Of a stretch of DNA of 64,000 nt, positions 16,384 through 25,501 are shown in pieces. Source of the stretch: Seohaeicola saemankumensis. Lineage in GTDB: Bacteria > Pseudomonadota > Alphaproteobacteria > Rhodobacterales > Rhodobacteraceae. The notes beneath the pieces are model-generated. The model made no database searches, was not told the origin of the DNA, and was given only the letters and a program-made list of their open reading frames with translations. The translations under genes and the position numbers were made by a program. How positions within the stretch are numbered: the stretch's first letter is position 1; every line of letters starts with the position of its first letter. The DNA is taken from the NCBI RefSeq assembly GCF_020171285.1, contig NZ_JAIUZI010000017.1:1-64000 (forward strand), given 5' to 3'.

Positions 16384-16865
16384 CAACGATCGTCGCACAG
16401 CCCCTGACCGCCTCTGACTTTGCGCCGTTCGGCGATGTGCTGGAACTGAGGGACAGCCCGGACAAGATCATCAACCAGGGCCTGTGCGGACGGCACCACG
16501 ATCTGGGGCGTCTTGATTTCGGAGACGGGCGCGCGGGCATCAGCCTGTTTGATGCGCAGGCCCGGCAATTGCCCTATGTGCTGGAGATGGTTGAGCGCCA
16601 TCCCGATGGCAGCCAGGCGTTCATCCCGATGACCGCTGCCTCATTTCTGGTCGTTGTCGCGTCGGATGACGGTGGAAAGCCGGGTCAGCCGCGCGCCTTC
16701 TTGACCGCGCCGGGGCAGGGGATCAATTTTTTGCGGAACACTTGGCATGGGGTTTTGACGCCGTTGTCGGCGCCGGGCCTGTTTGCCGTGATCGACCGCA
16801 TCGGTGACGGCCCCAATCTGCAGGAACATTGGTTCGACACGCCTTATTCGGTTGTGGGGGCCTGA
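16380..16865 (+). CDS. allA: Ureidoglycolate lyase
   Basis: AllA cleaves S-ureidoglycolate to glyoxylate and urea, the last nitrogen-releasing step of the pathway. The 161-residue protein shows the family pattern FAPFGDVLE near the N terminus, then FIPMTAASFLVVVA and RNTWHGVLTPL, the cupin-like core. It starts at a GTG overlapping the puuE stop (GTGA), so the two are translationally coupled. The family also includes decarboxylase-like relatives, but context makes AllA the clear choice. Confidence 0.93.
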   Translation: MTTIVAQPLTASDFAPFGDVLELRDSPDKIINQGLCGRHHDLGRLDFGDGRAGISLFDAQARQLPYVLEMVERHPDGSQAFIPMTAASFLVVVASDDGGKPGQPRAFLTAPGQGINFLRNTWHGVLTPLSAPGLFAVIDRIGDGPNLQEHWFDTPYSVVGA

Positions 16866-16910
16866 CAAAAGTCGCGGAAAAAGCGGCAAAACCAACAGGA
16901 GTAAGACGAC

Positions 16911-18344
16911 ATGGCAGATACATCAATCGGGACGCCGGCCCAGTTGCGCGACCCAAACTATACGCCGCCGCTTGCGCGGGCGGTTCCGCTGGGCATCCAG
17001 CATGTGCTGGCGATGTTTGTGTCGAATGTCACGCCGGCGATCATCGTCGCGGGGGCCGCAGGCTTTGGATTCGGCTCTAATTCGCCCGATTTCCCGGAAT
17101 TGCTGTACCTGATCCAGATGTCGATGCTGTTTGCCGGGGTGGCGACATTGTTGCAGACGATCACCGTCGGACCGGTCGGCGCGGCCCTGCCCATCGTGCA
17201 GGGCACTTCGTTCGCCTTTCTGCCGATCATGATCCCGCTGGTTGCGGGCAAAGGGGTCGACGGACTGGCCGCGCTGTTCACCGGTGTCATTGTTGGTGGC
17301 CTGTTCCATGCCCTGCTGGGCACGGTGATCGGGCGTATCCGTTTCGCCCTGCCGCCGCTGGTGACAGGGCTGGTGGTCACGATGATCGGTCTGGCGCTGG
17401 TCAAGGTCGGCATCCAATACGCCGCAGGTGGCGTTCCGGCCAAGATGTCGGGGGCCGAGGAATACGGGTCTCTGCTGAACTGGTCGGCCGCCCTGCTGGT
17501 GATCTTTGTCACGTTGGGGCTCAAGTTTTTCACCAAGGGGATGCTGTCGGTGTCCGCCGTTCTGATCGGCCTGATCGTCGGCTACATCTATGCAATCCTC
17601 GTCGGTATGCTGTCGCTGGACGCCATCGCGGGATCCTGGGGCCGGTCGGCGGCCTTTGCGCTGCCGCAGCCGTTCAAATACGGGTTCGAATTCTCGGGCG
17701 CGGCGATTATCGGGTTCTGTCTGATGGCGTTTATCTCGGCCATCGAAACCGTGGGCGATGTCAGCGGCATTACCAAGGGCGGGGCAGGGCGCGAGGCGAC
17801 GGACAAGGAGATCGCCGGTGCGACCTATGCGGATGGTGTCGGCACCGCCATTGCGGGCTGTTTTGGTGCCTTTCCGAATACCTCGTTCAGTCAGAACGTT
17901 GGCCTGATCGCCATGACCGGGATCATGAGCCGTCACGTCGTGACCATCGGCGCGCTGTTCCTGATCCTGTGCGGGCTGGTGCCCAAGGTCGGCGGCGTGA
18001 TCCGCACGGTGCCGATCGAGGTGCTGGGCGGTGGCGTCATCGTTATGTTCGGTATGGTGGTCGCCGCCGGTATCTCGATGTTATCCGACGTCGACTGGAA
18101 CCGCCGCAACATGGTGATTTTCGCGATTGCGCTGTCGGTTGGGCTGGGGCTGCAGCTGGAGCCGGACGCGGTGAAATACCTGCCCGACACCCTGCGCATC
18201 CTGATGACCAGCGGGTTGCTGCCCGCCGCGCTGATCGCCATCGTGCTGAACCTCGTGTTGCCCGAGGAACTGACAGGGGAATCCACCGAAGAGGTTTCGG
18301 GCGGATTATCCGGTCACGGCAAGGGGTCGCTGCCCGGAGAATAA
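16911..18344 (+). CDS. Purine permease of the NCS2 (xanthine/uracil) family
   Basis: This 477-residue inner-membrane transporter of the nucleobase:cation symporter-2 family has about 12-14 hydrophobic segments. Signature regions include GIQHVLAMFVSNVTPAIIVAG near the start, QGTSFAFLPI, and the ISAIETVGDVSGITKGG and AFPNTSFSQNVGLIAMTG stretches that form the substrate site. It starts at ATG 16911 with AGGAG nine bases upstream and is third in the puuE-allA operon. Urate or xanthine uptake is the likely role; which purine is not determined by sequence alone. Confidence 0.93.
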   Translation: MADTSIGTPAQLRDPNYTPPLARAVPLGIQHVLAMFVSNVTPAIIVAGAAGFGFGSNSPDFPELLYLIQMSMLFAGVATLLQTITVGPVGAALPIVQGTSFAFLPIMIPLVAGKGVDGLAALFTGVIVGGLFHALLGTVIGRIRFALPPLVTGLVVTMIGLALVKVGIQYAAGGVPAKMSGAEEYGSLLNWSAALLVIFVTLGLKFFTKGMLSVSAVLIGLIVGYIYAILVGMLSLDAIAGSWGRSAAFALPQPFKYGFEFSGAAIIGFCLMAFISAIETVGDVSGITKGGAGREATDKEIAGATYADGVGTAIAGCFGAFPNTSFSQNVGLIAMTGIMSRHVVTIGALFLILCGLVPKVGGVIRTVPIEVLGGGVIVMFGMVVAAGISMLSDVDWNRRNMVIFAIALSVGLGLQLEPDAVKYLPDTLRILMTSGLLPAALIAIVLNLVLPEELTGESTEEVSGGLSGHGKGSLPGE

Positions 18345-18352
18345 GGCCGGGT

Positions 18353-18374
18353 TGGGGGGCATAGCGGCCCCCCA
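18353..18374. terminator. Hairpin between convergent permease and allE genes
   Basis: TGGGGGGC and GCCCCCCA form an 8-base perfect stem around a 6-base loop in the 35-base gap between two convergent genes. There is no long T-run on either side. It is best read as a bidirectional termination hairpin. Confidence 0.6.
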
Positions 18375-18379
18375 TCGCC

Positions 18380-19204
<825 letters not shown>

Positions 19205-19339
19205 CGGGCACACCTGACAGTTGCTTGCAGTTGGCCCCATGATTTCGGTTCGCCGGGCGAAATCCAATCACCAATCCGTTCGCCAATCACAGAAGGAGTG
19301 ACCGGCAAAACCTGAAAATGGCCCGGTTGGGGCTGCAGG

Positions 19340-20389
19340 TTACCGCAGCCCTTCGTTGATGCTGTCCAACACTTTGCTGCCGGGGCACAGTTCGCGACGG
19401 CCCAATTCGTTCAGGGGGCGGGTCGCAAGGTTCAGGTTGGTATTCAGATCCTTTGAATTCGGATCCAGATACAGCAGCCCGGTCAGGATGCGATCCGCGT
19501 CATTGCCCGACTGGATGGCATTCAGCGCGCCCATGCGGTCATCCGTCTTGTAACCGGAATCGGCCTTATGCAGATGAATGACCGACCCGTCGTGCAGGGT
19601 GACGCTCTGGGTGCTGCCTTCGGCGTATTGTGTGCGGATCTCTTCGCGCATGGGAACAAAATCCAGTGCCATCGGTTCCAGATGCTCGCGGGTATTGGAA
19701 TAGCTTTTGGTTGAGCCTGTGTGGTTGTTGAAGGTCACGCAGGGCGACACCACGTCGATAAAGGCAAAGCCATTGTGTGCCATCGCCGCGCGGATCAGCG
19801 GCTCAAGCTGTTCCTTGTCGCCGGAGAAGCTGCGCCCGACAAAGCTGGCGCCCTGCAGGATCGCCAGGCTGGCCAGGTCGATGCCGTCGAACGGGTTCAC
19901 CGCGCCGCCCTTGGCGACAGAGCCGAGGTCTGCGGTGGCGCTGTCCTGCCCTTTGGTCAGCCCGTAGCAACCATTGTTGGCCACGATATAGGTCATGTTC
20001 ACGTTGCGCCGGATCAGGTGGATGAACTGGCCCATGCCGATGGATGCGGTGTCGCCGTCGCCGGACACGCCGATATAGGTTAGCGCCCGGTTGGCCAGGC
20101 TGGCGCCGGTGGCCACCGAGGGCATCCGCCCGTGGACCGAGTTGAAGCCGTGCGATTTACCGAGGAAATAGGTCGGCATCTTGGATGAACAGCCGATGCC
20201 AGAGACCTTGGCGATGCGGTGCGGCGGGATCGCGGATTCGAAACAGGCGTTTCGGATCGCCGCCGAGATGCTGTCGTGACCGCAGCCGGCGCAGAGCGTC
20301 GAAATCGCACCGTCATAATCGGCAACCGTAAAGCCCAGAGCGTTTTTCTGCAGGCGCGGATGGCGGAACTTTGGTTTGATATAAGACAT
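19340..20389 (-). CDS. korB: 2-oxoacid:ferredoxin oxidoreductase, beta subunit
   Basis: This 349-residue thiamine-pyrophosphate-binding beta subunit has cysteine motifs LCAGCGHDS and GIGCSSKMP and the TPP/Mg motif GDGDTASIGMGQ followed by NNGCYGLTKGQ. With the alpha subunit it oxidatively decarboxylates a 2-oxoacid (2-oxoglutarate in the Kor group) and reduces a ferredoxin-like acceptor. The ATG at 20389 is touched by the korA stop (TGATG), with GGAGA five bases upstream; a GTG one codon earlier is possible but too close to that site. It is the last gene of a three-gene operon. Confidence 0.9.
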   Translation of the reverse strand: MSYIKPKFRHPRLQKNALGFTVADYDGAISTLCAGCGHDSISAAIRNACFESAIPPHRIAKVSGIGCSSKMPTYFLGKSHGFNSVHGRMPSVATGASLANRALTYIGVSGDGDTASIGMGQFIHLIRRNVNMTYIVANNGCYGLTKGQDSATADLGSVAKGGAVNPFDGIDLASLAILQGASFVGRSFSGDKEQLEPLIRAAMAHNGFAFIDVVSPCVTFNNHTGSTKSYSNTREHLEPMALDFVPMREEIRTQYAEGSTQSVTLHDGSVIHLHKADSGYKTDDRMGALNAIQSGNDADRILTGLLYLDPNSKDLNTNLNLATRPLNELGRRELCPGSKVLDSINEGLR

Positions 20390-22275
20390 CACACGGTCTC
20401 CGAGTGCAGAGGCACAACATTGGCTTTGGCGTCATCCGATTGCAGTGTCTCACGGATGATCCGGGCGATCTTGCGGGCGGTGATCGGGGTGCCCGAGTAA
20501 TTCAGCACCGACACCAGCTTGCCCGGTGGAATCTCGCATTCGTTGATGATCAGCCGCCGCATCTGGCCGTCGCGGTTCTGCTCGATCACGAACACCAGAT
20601 CGTGGCTGTGAATGAAGGCGTCCATGCTGGCGTGAAACGGAAAGGCCCGGATCCGCATGGTGTCGATGGGATAGCCCTCTTTGGCCAGCATCTCGACCGC
20701 CTCGTAGCTGGGCGAGGCGCTGGTGCCGAAGAACAACGCGCCCAGCTTCAGATCCGTTTTCGGGTTCTTCACCGGAATCGGATCATGGGTCTTGGGGCGC
20801 GGAACGTATTTCTTGGCGGTCTCGAATTTACGCAGCAGGCGATCCACGTTCTGCACGTAGTCGTCGCCGCTCTCGCTGTAGACCGCCATTTCGTTCTTGG
20901 ACGATCCACGGGTGAAATAGGCGCCCTTGTCGGGATGGGTGCCGGGCAGGGTGCGGTAGCAGATGCCGTCGCCGTCGACATCCAGGTAGCGGCCCCATTT
21001 CTCGACTTCGTCCAGCTGTTGGGCGTCCAGAACCTTGCCCCGGTCCATCTGGTAATCGTCGTCCCACTCCAGTGGCGGCGACATCCAGTCGTTCATGCCC
21101 AGGTCAAGGTCGGACATCAGGATAACCGGGGTCTGCAACCGCTCTGTCAGATCAAAGGCGTCGGCGGTCATATCGAAACATTCGCGCGGGGTGGCCGGGA
21201 ACAACAGCACCTGCTTGGTATCGCCGTGGCTGGCATAGGCCGCCGCGAGGATGTCGGATTGCTGCGACCGGGTGGGCATCCCGGTGGACGGGCCGGACCG
21301 CTGCACGTCGATCAGAACCACCGGGATCTCCGCGAAATAGGCCAGCCCGAGAAACTCGCTCATCAGCGACAGGCCGGGGCCCGACGTCGCGGTAAAGGCG
21401 CGCACGCCGTTCCAGCCGGCGCCGATGGCCACGCCGATGGCGGCCAGTTCATCCTCGGCCTGAACAACGGCGAAATTGCGCTTGCCGCTGCCGGGGTCGA
21501 TCCGCATCCGTTCGGCGTATTGCGAAAACGCGTCCACGACCGATGTCGACGGTGTGATCGGGTACCAGGCCGCGACGGTCGCGCCACCATAGATTGCTCC
21601 CAGGGCGGCGGCCGTGTTGCCGTTCATCAGGATATGTTCGGATTCCCGGATGTGCGGCGCGCTGTTGCCGCCTTTCTTCAGGCGGATTGGCAGCGGGCAT
21701 TTGAAATGGTCGCGGGCATAGTGATAGCCCATTTCCAGCGCGTGCACGTTTGATGAGATCAACCGCTCCTTGCCCTTAAACTGGTCGTTCAGCAACCCCT
21801 TGAGAACCGAAAAGTCGATATCCAGAAAGGCCGCCAGCGCGCCGACGTAGACCACATTTTTCAACAGCTGCTGCAGGCGCGGGTTGGGGTACTCGCGCAT
21901 GCACATCTGGGTGAAGGGAATGCCGAAGTAGTGGATATCGTCCCGCTTCAGGTGCGGCGCCAGCGGTTTGGTGCTGTCGTAAACGAAATAGCCGCCCGGT
22001 TCGACGCTGGCGACGTCCTTTTCCATGCTTTGCGGGTTGACGCAGACCATCAAGTCCACCCCGCCGCGCCGGCCCAGGTACCCTTTGGCACTGACCCGCA
22101 CCTCGTACCATGTCGGCAGACCCTGGATATTGGACGGAAAGATGTTGCGCGGGCTGACCGGGATGCCCATGCGAAAGATCGCCTTGGCGAACAGGTGGTT
22201 GGCGCTGGCCGACCCGGTGCCGTTCACATTGGCGAACTTGACAACAAAATCGTTGATGCCCTTGATCTTTTTCAT
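20389..22275 (-). CDS. korA: 2-oxoacid:ferredoxin oxidoreductase, fused gamma-alpha subunit
   Basis: The 628 residues combine an N-terminal gamma domain (about 1-190, starting MKKIKGINDFVVKFANVNGTGS) with the alpha or pyrimidine-binding domain from about 215 (MNGNTAAALGAIYGGATVAAWYPITPST). A domain containing AFPFHASMDAFIHSHDLVFVIEQN follows. The gamma-alpha fusion is typical of KorA. I start at the ATG 22275, which overlaps the TGA of the preceding gene as ATGA; the frame continues upstream only as readthrough of that gene. It pairs with KorB. The exact 2-oxoacid could differ from 2-oxoglutarate. Confidence 0.9.
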   Translation of the reverse strand: MKKIKGINDFVVKFANVNGTGSASANHLFAKAIFRMGIPVSPRNIFPSNIQGLPTWYEVRVSAKGYLGRRGGVDLMVCVNPQSMEKDVASVEPGGYFVYDSTKPLAPHLKRDDIHYFGIPFTQMCMREYPNPRLQQLLKNVVYVGALAAFLDIDFSVLKGLLNDQFKGKERLISSNVHALEMGYHYARDHFKCPLPIRLKKGGNSAPHIRESEHILMNGNTAAALGAIYGGATVAAWYPITPSTSVVDAFSQYAERMRIDPGSGKRNFAVVQAEDELAAIGVAIGAGWNGVRAFTATSGPGLSLMSEFLGLAYFAEIPVVLIDVQRSGPSTGMPTRSQQSDILAAAYASHGDTKQVLLFPATPRECFDMTADAFDLTERLQTPVILMSDLDLGMNDWMSPPLEWDDDYQMDRGKVLDAQQLDEVEKWGRYLDVDGDGICYRTLPGTHPDKGAYFTRGSSKNEMAVYSESGDDYVQNVDRLLRKFETAKKYVPRPKTHDPIPVKNPKTDLKLGALFFGTSASPSYEAVEMLAKEGYPIDTMRIRAFPFHASMDAFIHSHDLVFVIEQNRDGQMRRLIINECEIPPGKLVSVLNYSGTPITARKIARIIRETLQSDDAKANVVPLHSETV

Positions 22276-24065
22276 TTGATCACCATCAGGTCGGGGGTGG
22301 CTTTGGCCATGGAATAAAGGAATTTCTGCATGTCCCAGGCCGCCGTCGGACAGCGTTCGGCACAAAGCCCGCAGTGCAGGCAGACGTCCTCGTCTTTCAC
22401 CAGGACCTTGCCGGATGGGAGTGTTTCCGAGACATAGAGATCCTGTTCCAGGTTCTCGGCCGGGACCATCAGGCGCTGGCGCAGCTCTTCCTCCTCGCCG
22501 TTCTGGGTGAAGTTGATGCAGCTGGTCGGGCAGATGTCGGCGCAGGCGTCACATTCGATGCAGTTTCCGGAGGTGAACACGGTCTGCGCGTCGCAGTTCA
22601 GACAGCGTTCGGCCTGCACAAAGGCGGCCTGTGGATCGAACCCCAGTTCGACCTCCAGATCGCGGCTGCTCAGCGCCTCTTTCAGATCTACGAGAGGCAC
22701 CGCGACACGTTTGTCGTCGGTGGGCACGCTGTCATAGCTCCACTCGTGAATGCCCATCTTCTGGCTGACCAGCGTCACACCGGGGGCCGGGCGTTTGCTC
22801 AGCTGTTTGCCCTGGCAGTAAAGGTCGATAGAAACGGCGGCCTTGTGACCATGTGCAACGGCGGTGATGATGTTGCTGGGCCCAAAGGCGGCATCGCCGC
22901 CAAAGAACACGTCCTTGCGCGTCGACTGGAACGTCTCGTCATCATTGATGATCGGCGTGCCCCAGCTGGTGAAACGGATGCCGGTGCTGTCTTCGATCCA
23001 GGGAAAGGCGTTTTCCTGCCCGATGGCGATCAGCACATCGTCGCAGGGGTAGAACGCGGGCTCTTCGCCGGTTGACACCAGTTCGCGGCGACCGTCCTTG
23101 TGATAGACCGCCTCGACCTTGTCGAACTTCATGCCGACCAACTTGCCCTTTTCGACAACGAACTCCATCGGCACGTGATTGTCGAGGATCGGGATGCCTT
23201 CGTGAACGGCATCCTCCTTTTCCCACGGGCTTGCCTTCATGTCAGCGTAAGGGCTGCGCACGATGACCTTGACGTCCTCGCCGCCCATCCGGCGCGAGGT
23301 GCGGCAACAGTCCATCGCGGTGTTGCCGCCGCCCAGGACGATCACCCGCTTGCCGATCTTGTCGATGTGGTCGAAGGCGACGTTCGACAGCCAGTCCAGC
23401 CCGATGTGGATGTTGGCGTCTGCCTCCTGGCGGCCGGGCAGATTAGGCAGGTCGCGGCCGCGCGGCGCGCCGCATCCGACAAAGACGGCATCGTAATCCT
23501 TGTCCAGGATTTCGGCCATGCTGTCGACGTAGGTGTCGAAATGGGTGTGTACTCCCATGTCAAGCACATAGCCGACTTCTTCGTCCAGCACCTCGGCGGG
23601 CAGGCGGAACGACGGGATCTCGCTGCGCATGAAGCCACCTGCGGTCGACTGCGCGTCATAGAGGTGCAGCTCGTAGCCCAGCGGCGCCAGATCCCGCGCC
23701 ACCGTCAGCGAGGCCGGACCGCCGCCAATCAGCGCGATCTTCTTGCCGTTGGGTTTGCCGGCCTTGGGCAACCGCGCGGTGATGTCGTCCTTGTAATCGG
23801 CCGCCACCCGTTTCAACCGGCAGATCGCCACCGGTTCCTCTTCGACTCGTCCGCGCCGGCAGGCTGGTTCGCAGGGCCGGTCACAGGTCCGGCCCAGAAC
23901 ACCGGGGAAGACATTGCTTTCCCAGTTGATCAGGTAGGCGTCGCTATACCGTTGTTGGGCGATCAGTCGAATATACTCTGGAACCGGCGTGTGCGCGGGG
24001 CAGGCATATTGGCAGTCAACGATCTTGTGAAAGAATTCAGGGTCGTTGGTATCAGTCGGTTTCAA
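22272..24065 (-). CDS. FAD/Fe-S oxidoreductase (GltD-like) with C-terminal ferredoxin domain
   Basis: This 597-residue electron-transfer protein begins with cysteine-rich Fe-S segments (CQYACPAHTPV, then CDRPCEPACRRGR). An FAD-binding motif GGGPASLTVARDLAPLG and an NAD(P)-binding VLGGGNTAMDCCRTSRRMG follow, as in glutamate synthase small subunits. The last 90 residues are a two-cluster ferredoxin domain (CIECDACADICPTSC and CLHCGLCAERCPTAAW). In operon with korA-korB it is probably the NAD(P)-linked partner that exchanges electrons with the 2-oxoacid oxidoreductase, as described for KorABC-type enzymes. Start codon is TTG with AGGAGA five bases upstream. Confidence 0.88.
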   Translation of the reverse strand: MKPTDTNDPEFFHKIVDCQYACPAHTPVPEYIRLIAQQRYSDAYLINWESNVFPGVLGRTCDRPCEPACRRGRVEEEPVAICRLKRVAADYKDDITARLPKAGKPNGKKIALIGGGPASLTVARDLAPLGYELHLYDAQSTAGGFMRSEIPSFRLPAEVLDEEVGYVLDMGVHTHFDTYVDSMAEILDKDYDAVFVGCGAPRGRDLPNLPGRQEADANIHIGLDWLSNVAFDHIDKIGKRVIVLGGGNTAMDCCRTSRRMGGEDVKVIVRSPYADMKASPWEKEDAVHEGIPILDNHVPMEFVVEKGKLVGMKFDKVEAVYHKDGRRELVSTGEEPAFYPCDDVLIAIGQENAFPWIEDSTGIRFTSWGTPIINDDETFQSTRKDVFFGGDAAFGPSNIITAVAHGHKAAVSIDLYCQGKQLSKRPAPGVTLVSQKMGIHEWSYDSVPTDDKRVAVPLVDLKEALSSRDLEVELGFDPQAAFVQAERCLNCDAQTVFTSGNCIECDACADICPTSCINFTQNGEEEELRQRLMVPAENLEQDLYVSETLPSGKVLVKDEDVCLHCGLCAERCPTAAWDMQKFLYSMAKATPDLMVIK

Positions 24066-24092
24066 TTCCGTCTCCTGATTGGGCGGGCCAAC

Positions 24093-24110
24093 CGTGTACT
24101 ACGGTATACG
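24093..24110. promoter_or_regulatory. Imperfect palindrome in the kor operon promoter
   Basis: CGTGTACTACGGTATACG has outer arms that match at six of seven positions. It lies 28 bases upstream of the TTG start of the FAD/Fe-S gene. Size and position fit a repressor operator; the protein that binds it is unknown. Confidence 0.4.
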
Positions 24111-24474
24111 CACCTTTCCCGGCCTTTAGTTAATTGTAAAGCCCCTATGACAGGACAAGATTGCCGCATCACAAAGCGCCGTTTCGACGCCGTTCGAGGG
24201 CAATGATTCCGATAACGTTAATTATGTAAAATATTCTGCTGCCTTGACGTGGGCGGGCTCAGAATCGCGTCTGCATCCCGAAATCAGGGATTCGCGTTCT
24301 GCGAGCGGCCACTTGACCGGAATCGAGTGAAAAAACGTACCCAATCAACAAAAATGTCGCATGGGCAAGTTTGGACTCAGCGCGAGTAGGTGAATCAAAC
24401 ACTTGTAAATAAGGGTGAAAGCTGGCAGGTGAGCGCCAAGAGGGGTTCCATACCTAATAATCCAGAACTGGAAT

Positions 24475-24488
24475 TTGACATATGTCAA
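24475..24488. promoter_or_regulatory. Perfect 14-base palindrome upstream of livH
   Basis: TTGACATATGTCAA is exactly self-complementary and includes a consensus -35 hexamer TTGACA on either strand. No -10 at normal spacing stands out on the plus strand, so an operator is at least as likely as a promoter element. Confidence 0.4.
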
Positions 24489-24532
24489 TGTTGCAGGTGC
24501 AGCACTGCCTATGTTCCCCGGATCGAAATGAA

Positions 24533-24574
24533 ATTCCACTAAGCGGAAAATGCTTTCGCAAGCGAAATTTCCGC
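24533..24574. promoter_or_regulatory. Putative IclR-type operator cluster upstream of the liv operon
   Basis: ATTCCAC-TAA-GCGGAAA (24533-24549) fits the inverted repeat found at four other acyl-CoA gene promoters in this window. It is followed by the perfect TTTCGC-AA-GCGAAA (24554-24567) and a further TTTCCGC (24568-24574). The cluster ends 47 bases before the livH start. The link to the IclR gene at 50520 is inference from shared motifs. Confidence 0.5.
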
Positions 24575-24621
24575 AAGACGTCACGGACCCCCAAGAGGGG
24601 AAGAAATAGGAGGAGGACCGG

Positions 24622-25497
24622 ATGGAGTTCATCCAGCTCATCATTGGCGGGGTCGCCAATGGGTGCGTCTACGGGCTGATCGCCCTTGGTTTCGTGCTCA
24701 TCTACAAATCATCGGAAGGCGTGAACTTTGCGCAGGGCGACATGATGATGCTCGGGGCCTTTGTCGCGCTCGGCTTCGTCAATGACGACTACTTCGGCCT
24801 CGCGTTCCTTCCCGGCATCATACTGGCCTGCATTGTCATGGGCGGTGTCGGCTACAGCATGGACCGCTTTGTGGTGCGCAAGATCTTTGGCCAGCCGCAG
24901 TTCGCGCTGGTGATCCTGACCATCGCCATCGGTTTTGTTCTGCGCTTTGTCGCGGGGGCCATCTGGGGCTACTCGCCGCTGGTGCTCGAAACGCCCTACG
25001 CCGGTCTCACCTTTGCGTTTGGCGGGCTGATCATCTCGGCCGAAGACGCGGTGACGATCCTGGCGACGATCCTGCTGACCGCCGTCCTGTGGTATTTCTT
25101 TGCCTTCACCCGGATCGGCCTGGCAACGCAGGCCGCGTCGCAGAACCAGCTGTCGGCCTATTACATGGGTATCCCGGTCAAGTTCCTGAACTCGCTGATC
25201 TGGGGTCTGTCGGGCATTGTGGCGACCATCGCCGGGGTGCTGGCGGCCTCCAAGGGCACCATCGACCCCAACCTCGGCCTGATCGGGATCAAGGCCTTTG
25301 CCGCCGCTGTCATCGGCGGGTTCGGCAGCCTGCCCGGCGCGCTGGCCGGTGGCCTGATCATCGGGGTCATCGAACCGATCGCGGCGCGCTACGGCCCCGC
25401 CGGTGTCAGCCAGACCGCGCCCTATGTCTTCATGCTGCTGGTGCTGATCCTGCGTCCCGCCGGGCTGTTCTCACAAATCACGGCGAAGAAGGTGTAA
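24622..25497 (+). CDS. livH: Branched-chain-type ABC transporter permease LivH
   Basis: This 291-residue inner-membrane permease of the LivH family has about eight hydrophobic segments. Family stretches include GVANGCVYGLIALGFVLIYKSSEGVNFAQGD at the N terminus and AVIGGFGSLPGALAGGLIIGVIE near the C terminus. The start follows GGAGGA. It is the first gene of a six-gene operon (livH-livM-livG-livF-ligase-binding protein). Transporters of this class carry branched-chain amino acids but also aromatic acids, urea or amides; the embedded CoA ligase argues for an organic acid. Confidence 0.93.
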   Translation: MEFIQLIIGGVANGCVYGLIALGFVLIYKSSEGVNFAQGDMMMLGAFVALGFVNDDYFGLAFLPGIILACIVMGGVGYSMDRFVVRKIFGQPQFALVILTIAIGFVLRFVAGAIWGYSPLVLETPYAGLTFAFGGLIISAEDAVTILATILLTAVLWYFFAFTRIGLATQAASQNQLSAYYMGIPVKFLNSLIWGLSGIVATIAGVLAASKGTIDPNLGLIGIKAFAAAVIGGFGSLPGALAGGLIIGVIEPIAARYGPAGVSQTAPYVFMLLVLILRPAGLFSQITAKKV

Positions 25498-25501
25498 AGC
25501 A

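Larger units (their letters stand above)
24066..24621. promoter_or_regulatory. Large divergent control region between the kor and liv operons
   Basis: These 556 bases hold no supportable gene and are AT-richer than the flanks. Recognisable elements are an 18-base imperfect palindrome at 24093-24110 near the kor side, a perfect 14-base palindrome at 24475-24488, and a cluster of GCGGAAA/TTTCGC half-sites at 24533-24574 just before livH. The middle (24180-24470) shows nothing I can name. Confidence 0.5.

Noticed and set aside
19330..19351. GGGCTGC/GCAGCCC hairpin over the korB stop codon
   Set aside because: Seven-base stem with an 8-base loop, no T-run, and it includes coding sequence; too weak to call a terminator.
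20404..21753. 449-codon open frame opposite korA
   Set aside because: Low-complexity Arg/His/Gly-rich translation, whereas korA has clear motifs in the same place.
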